From: Tetmemena sp. SeJ-2015
Lineage: Eukaryota; Ciliophora; Spirotrichea; Sporadotrichida; Oxytrichidae
Assembly (NCBI GenBank): GCA_027382625.1
Contig: JAJKFJ010021112.1
Span: 1-18,293, forward strand
Length of the DNA: 18,293 bases
Direction: 5' to 3'
The notes under the pieces are model-generated. The model was not told the DNA's origin and made no database searches. It worked only from the letters and a program-made list of their open reading frames with translations. Positions 18,145-18,293 of this stretch are shown here, in pieces. Numbering within the stretch: the stretch's first letter is position 1; each line of letters starts with the position of its first letter. Made by a program: the position numbers and the translations under genes.

Positions 18145-18293
18145 AAATAAGTTGTGTATAATTAATTTCTTTTTTTAAACTTAAAATCATGCGAGTCAAA
18201 CGCGAAATTTCTCAAAAAAATAAAAATTCCCCCATCTTTAGTTTCATTTTGACTCTAAGGTATGGTGTAACCCTTATCATAGTAATAGCCAGT

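Overview
The window reads as germline (micronuclear) DNA of a hypotrich-type ciliate. It is very AT-rich and mostly non-coding, with no long frames under the standard code. When TAA and TAG are read as glutamine and TGA as the only stop, several long coherent protein frames appear (for example 16377-15520 on the minus strand). The transposon families look like the telomere-bearing (TBE) type of Tc1/mariner elements, there is a short telomere-like C5A4 tract, and one gene carries what looks like a pointer-flanked internal eliminated sequence (IES). The organism call is inference from these traits. No species can be named.

Layout. 1-3906: wreckage of TBE-type transposon(s). It holds the N-terminal part of a transposase (minus), a zinc-finger/kinase-like accessory gene broken by frameshifts (minus), a second accessory gene broken by frameshifts (plus), and a transposase C-terminal piece (plus) with the NPIE motif. 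3888-4310: a 211-bp tandem duplication. 4624-4836: a small acidic ORF. 5476-6976: a 1.5-kb almost perfect palindrome with 720-bp arms. 7468-7971: a short element bounded by ~41-bp inverted repeats. 9023-9616: a second fold-back element. 10270-13252: a ~3-kb element with diverged inverted arms, each carrying a GC-rich minisatellite (core GCCCAGACCGCACA). Its centre holds a GC-rich island, and its right arm has extra coding-like DNA.

14110-16865 is the most interesting part. It is a same-strand cluster on the minus strand: a ~163-codon ORF, a Tc1/mariner/IS630-type transposase whose ATG overlaps the previous TGA (ATGA), and then a zinc-finger protein ending in an MT-A70 (adenine-N6 methyltransferase) domain. 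The methyltransferase and the transposase both look damaged. The arrangement suggests a ciliate DNA transposon carrying its own m6A-type methyltransferase, or a methyltransferase gene captured beside one.

17213-17834 (plus): an apparently intact host gene segment with short GT-AG introns and one 69-bp IES flanked by a 7-bp repeat. Its function is not recognised. This is the best candidate for macronucleus-destined sequence in the window.

The three inverted-repeat elements and the transposon remains fit DNA that is removed when the somatic nucleus forms. No rRNA, tRNA or CRISPR was seen.
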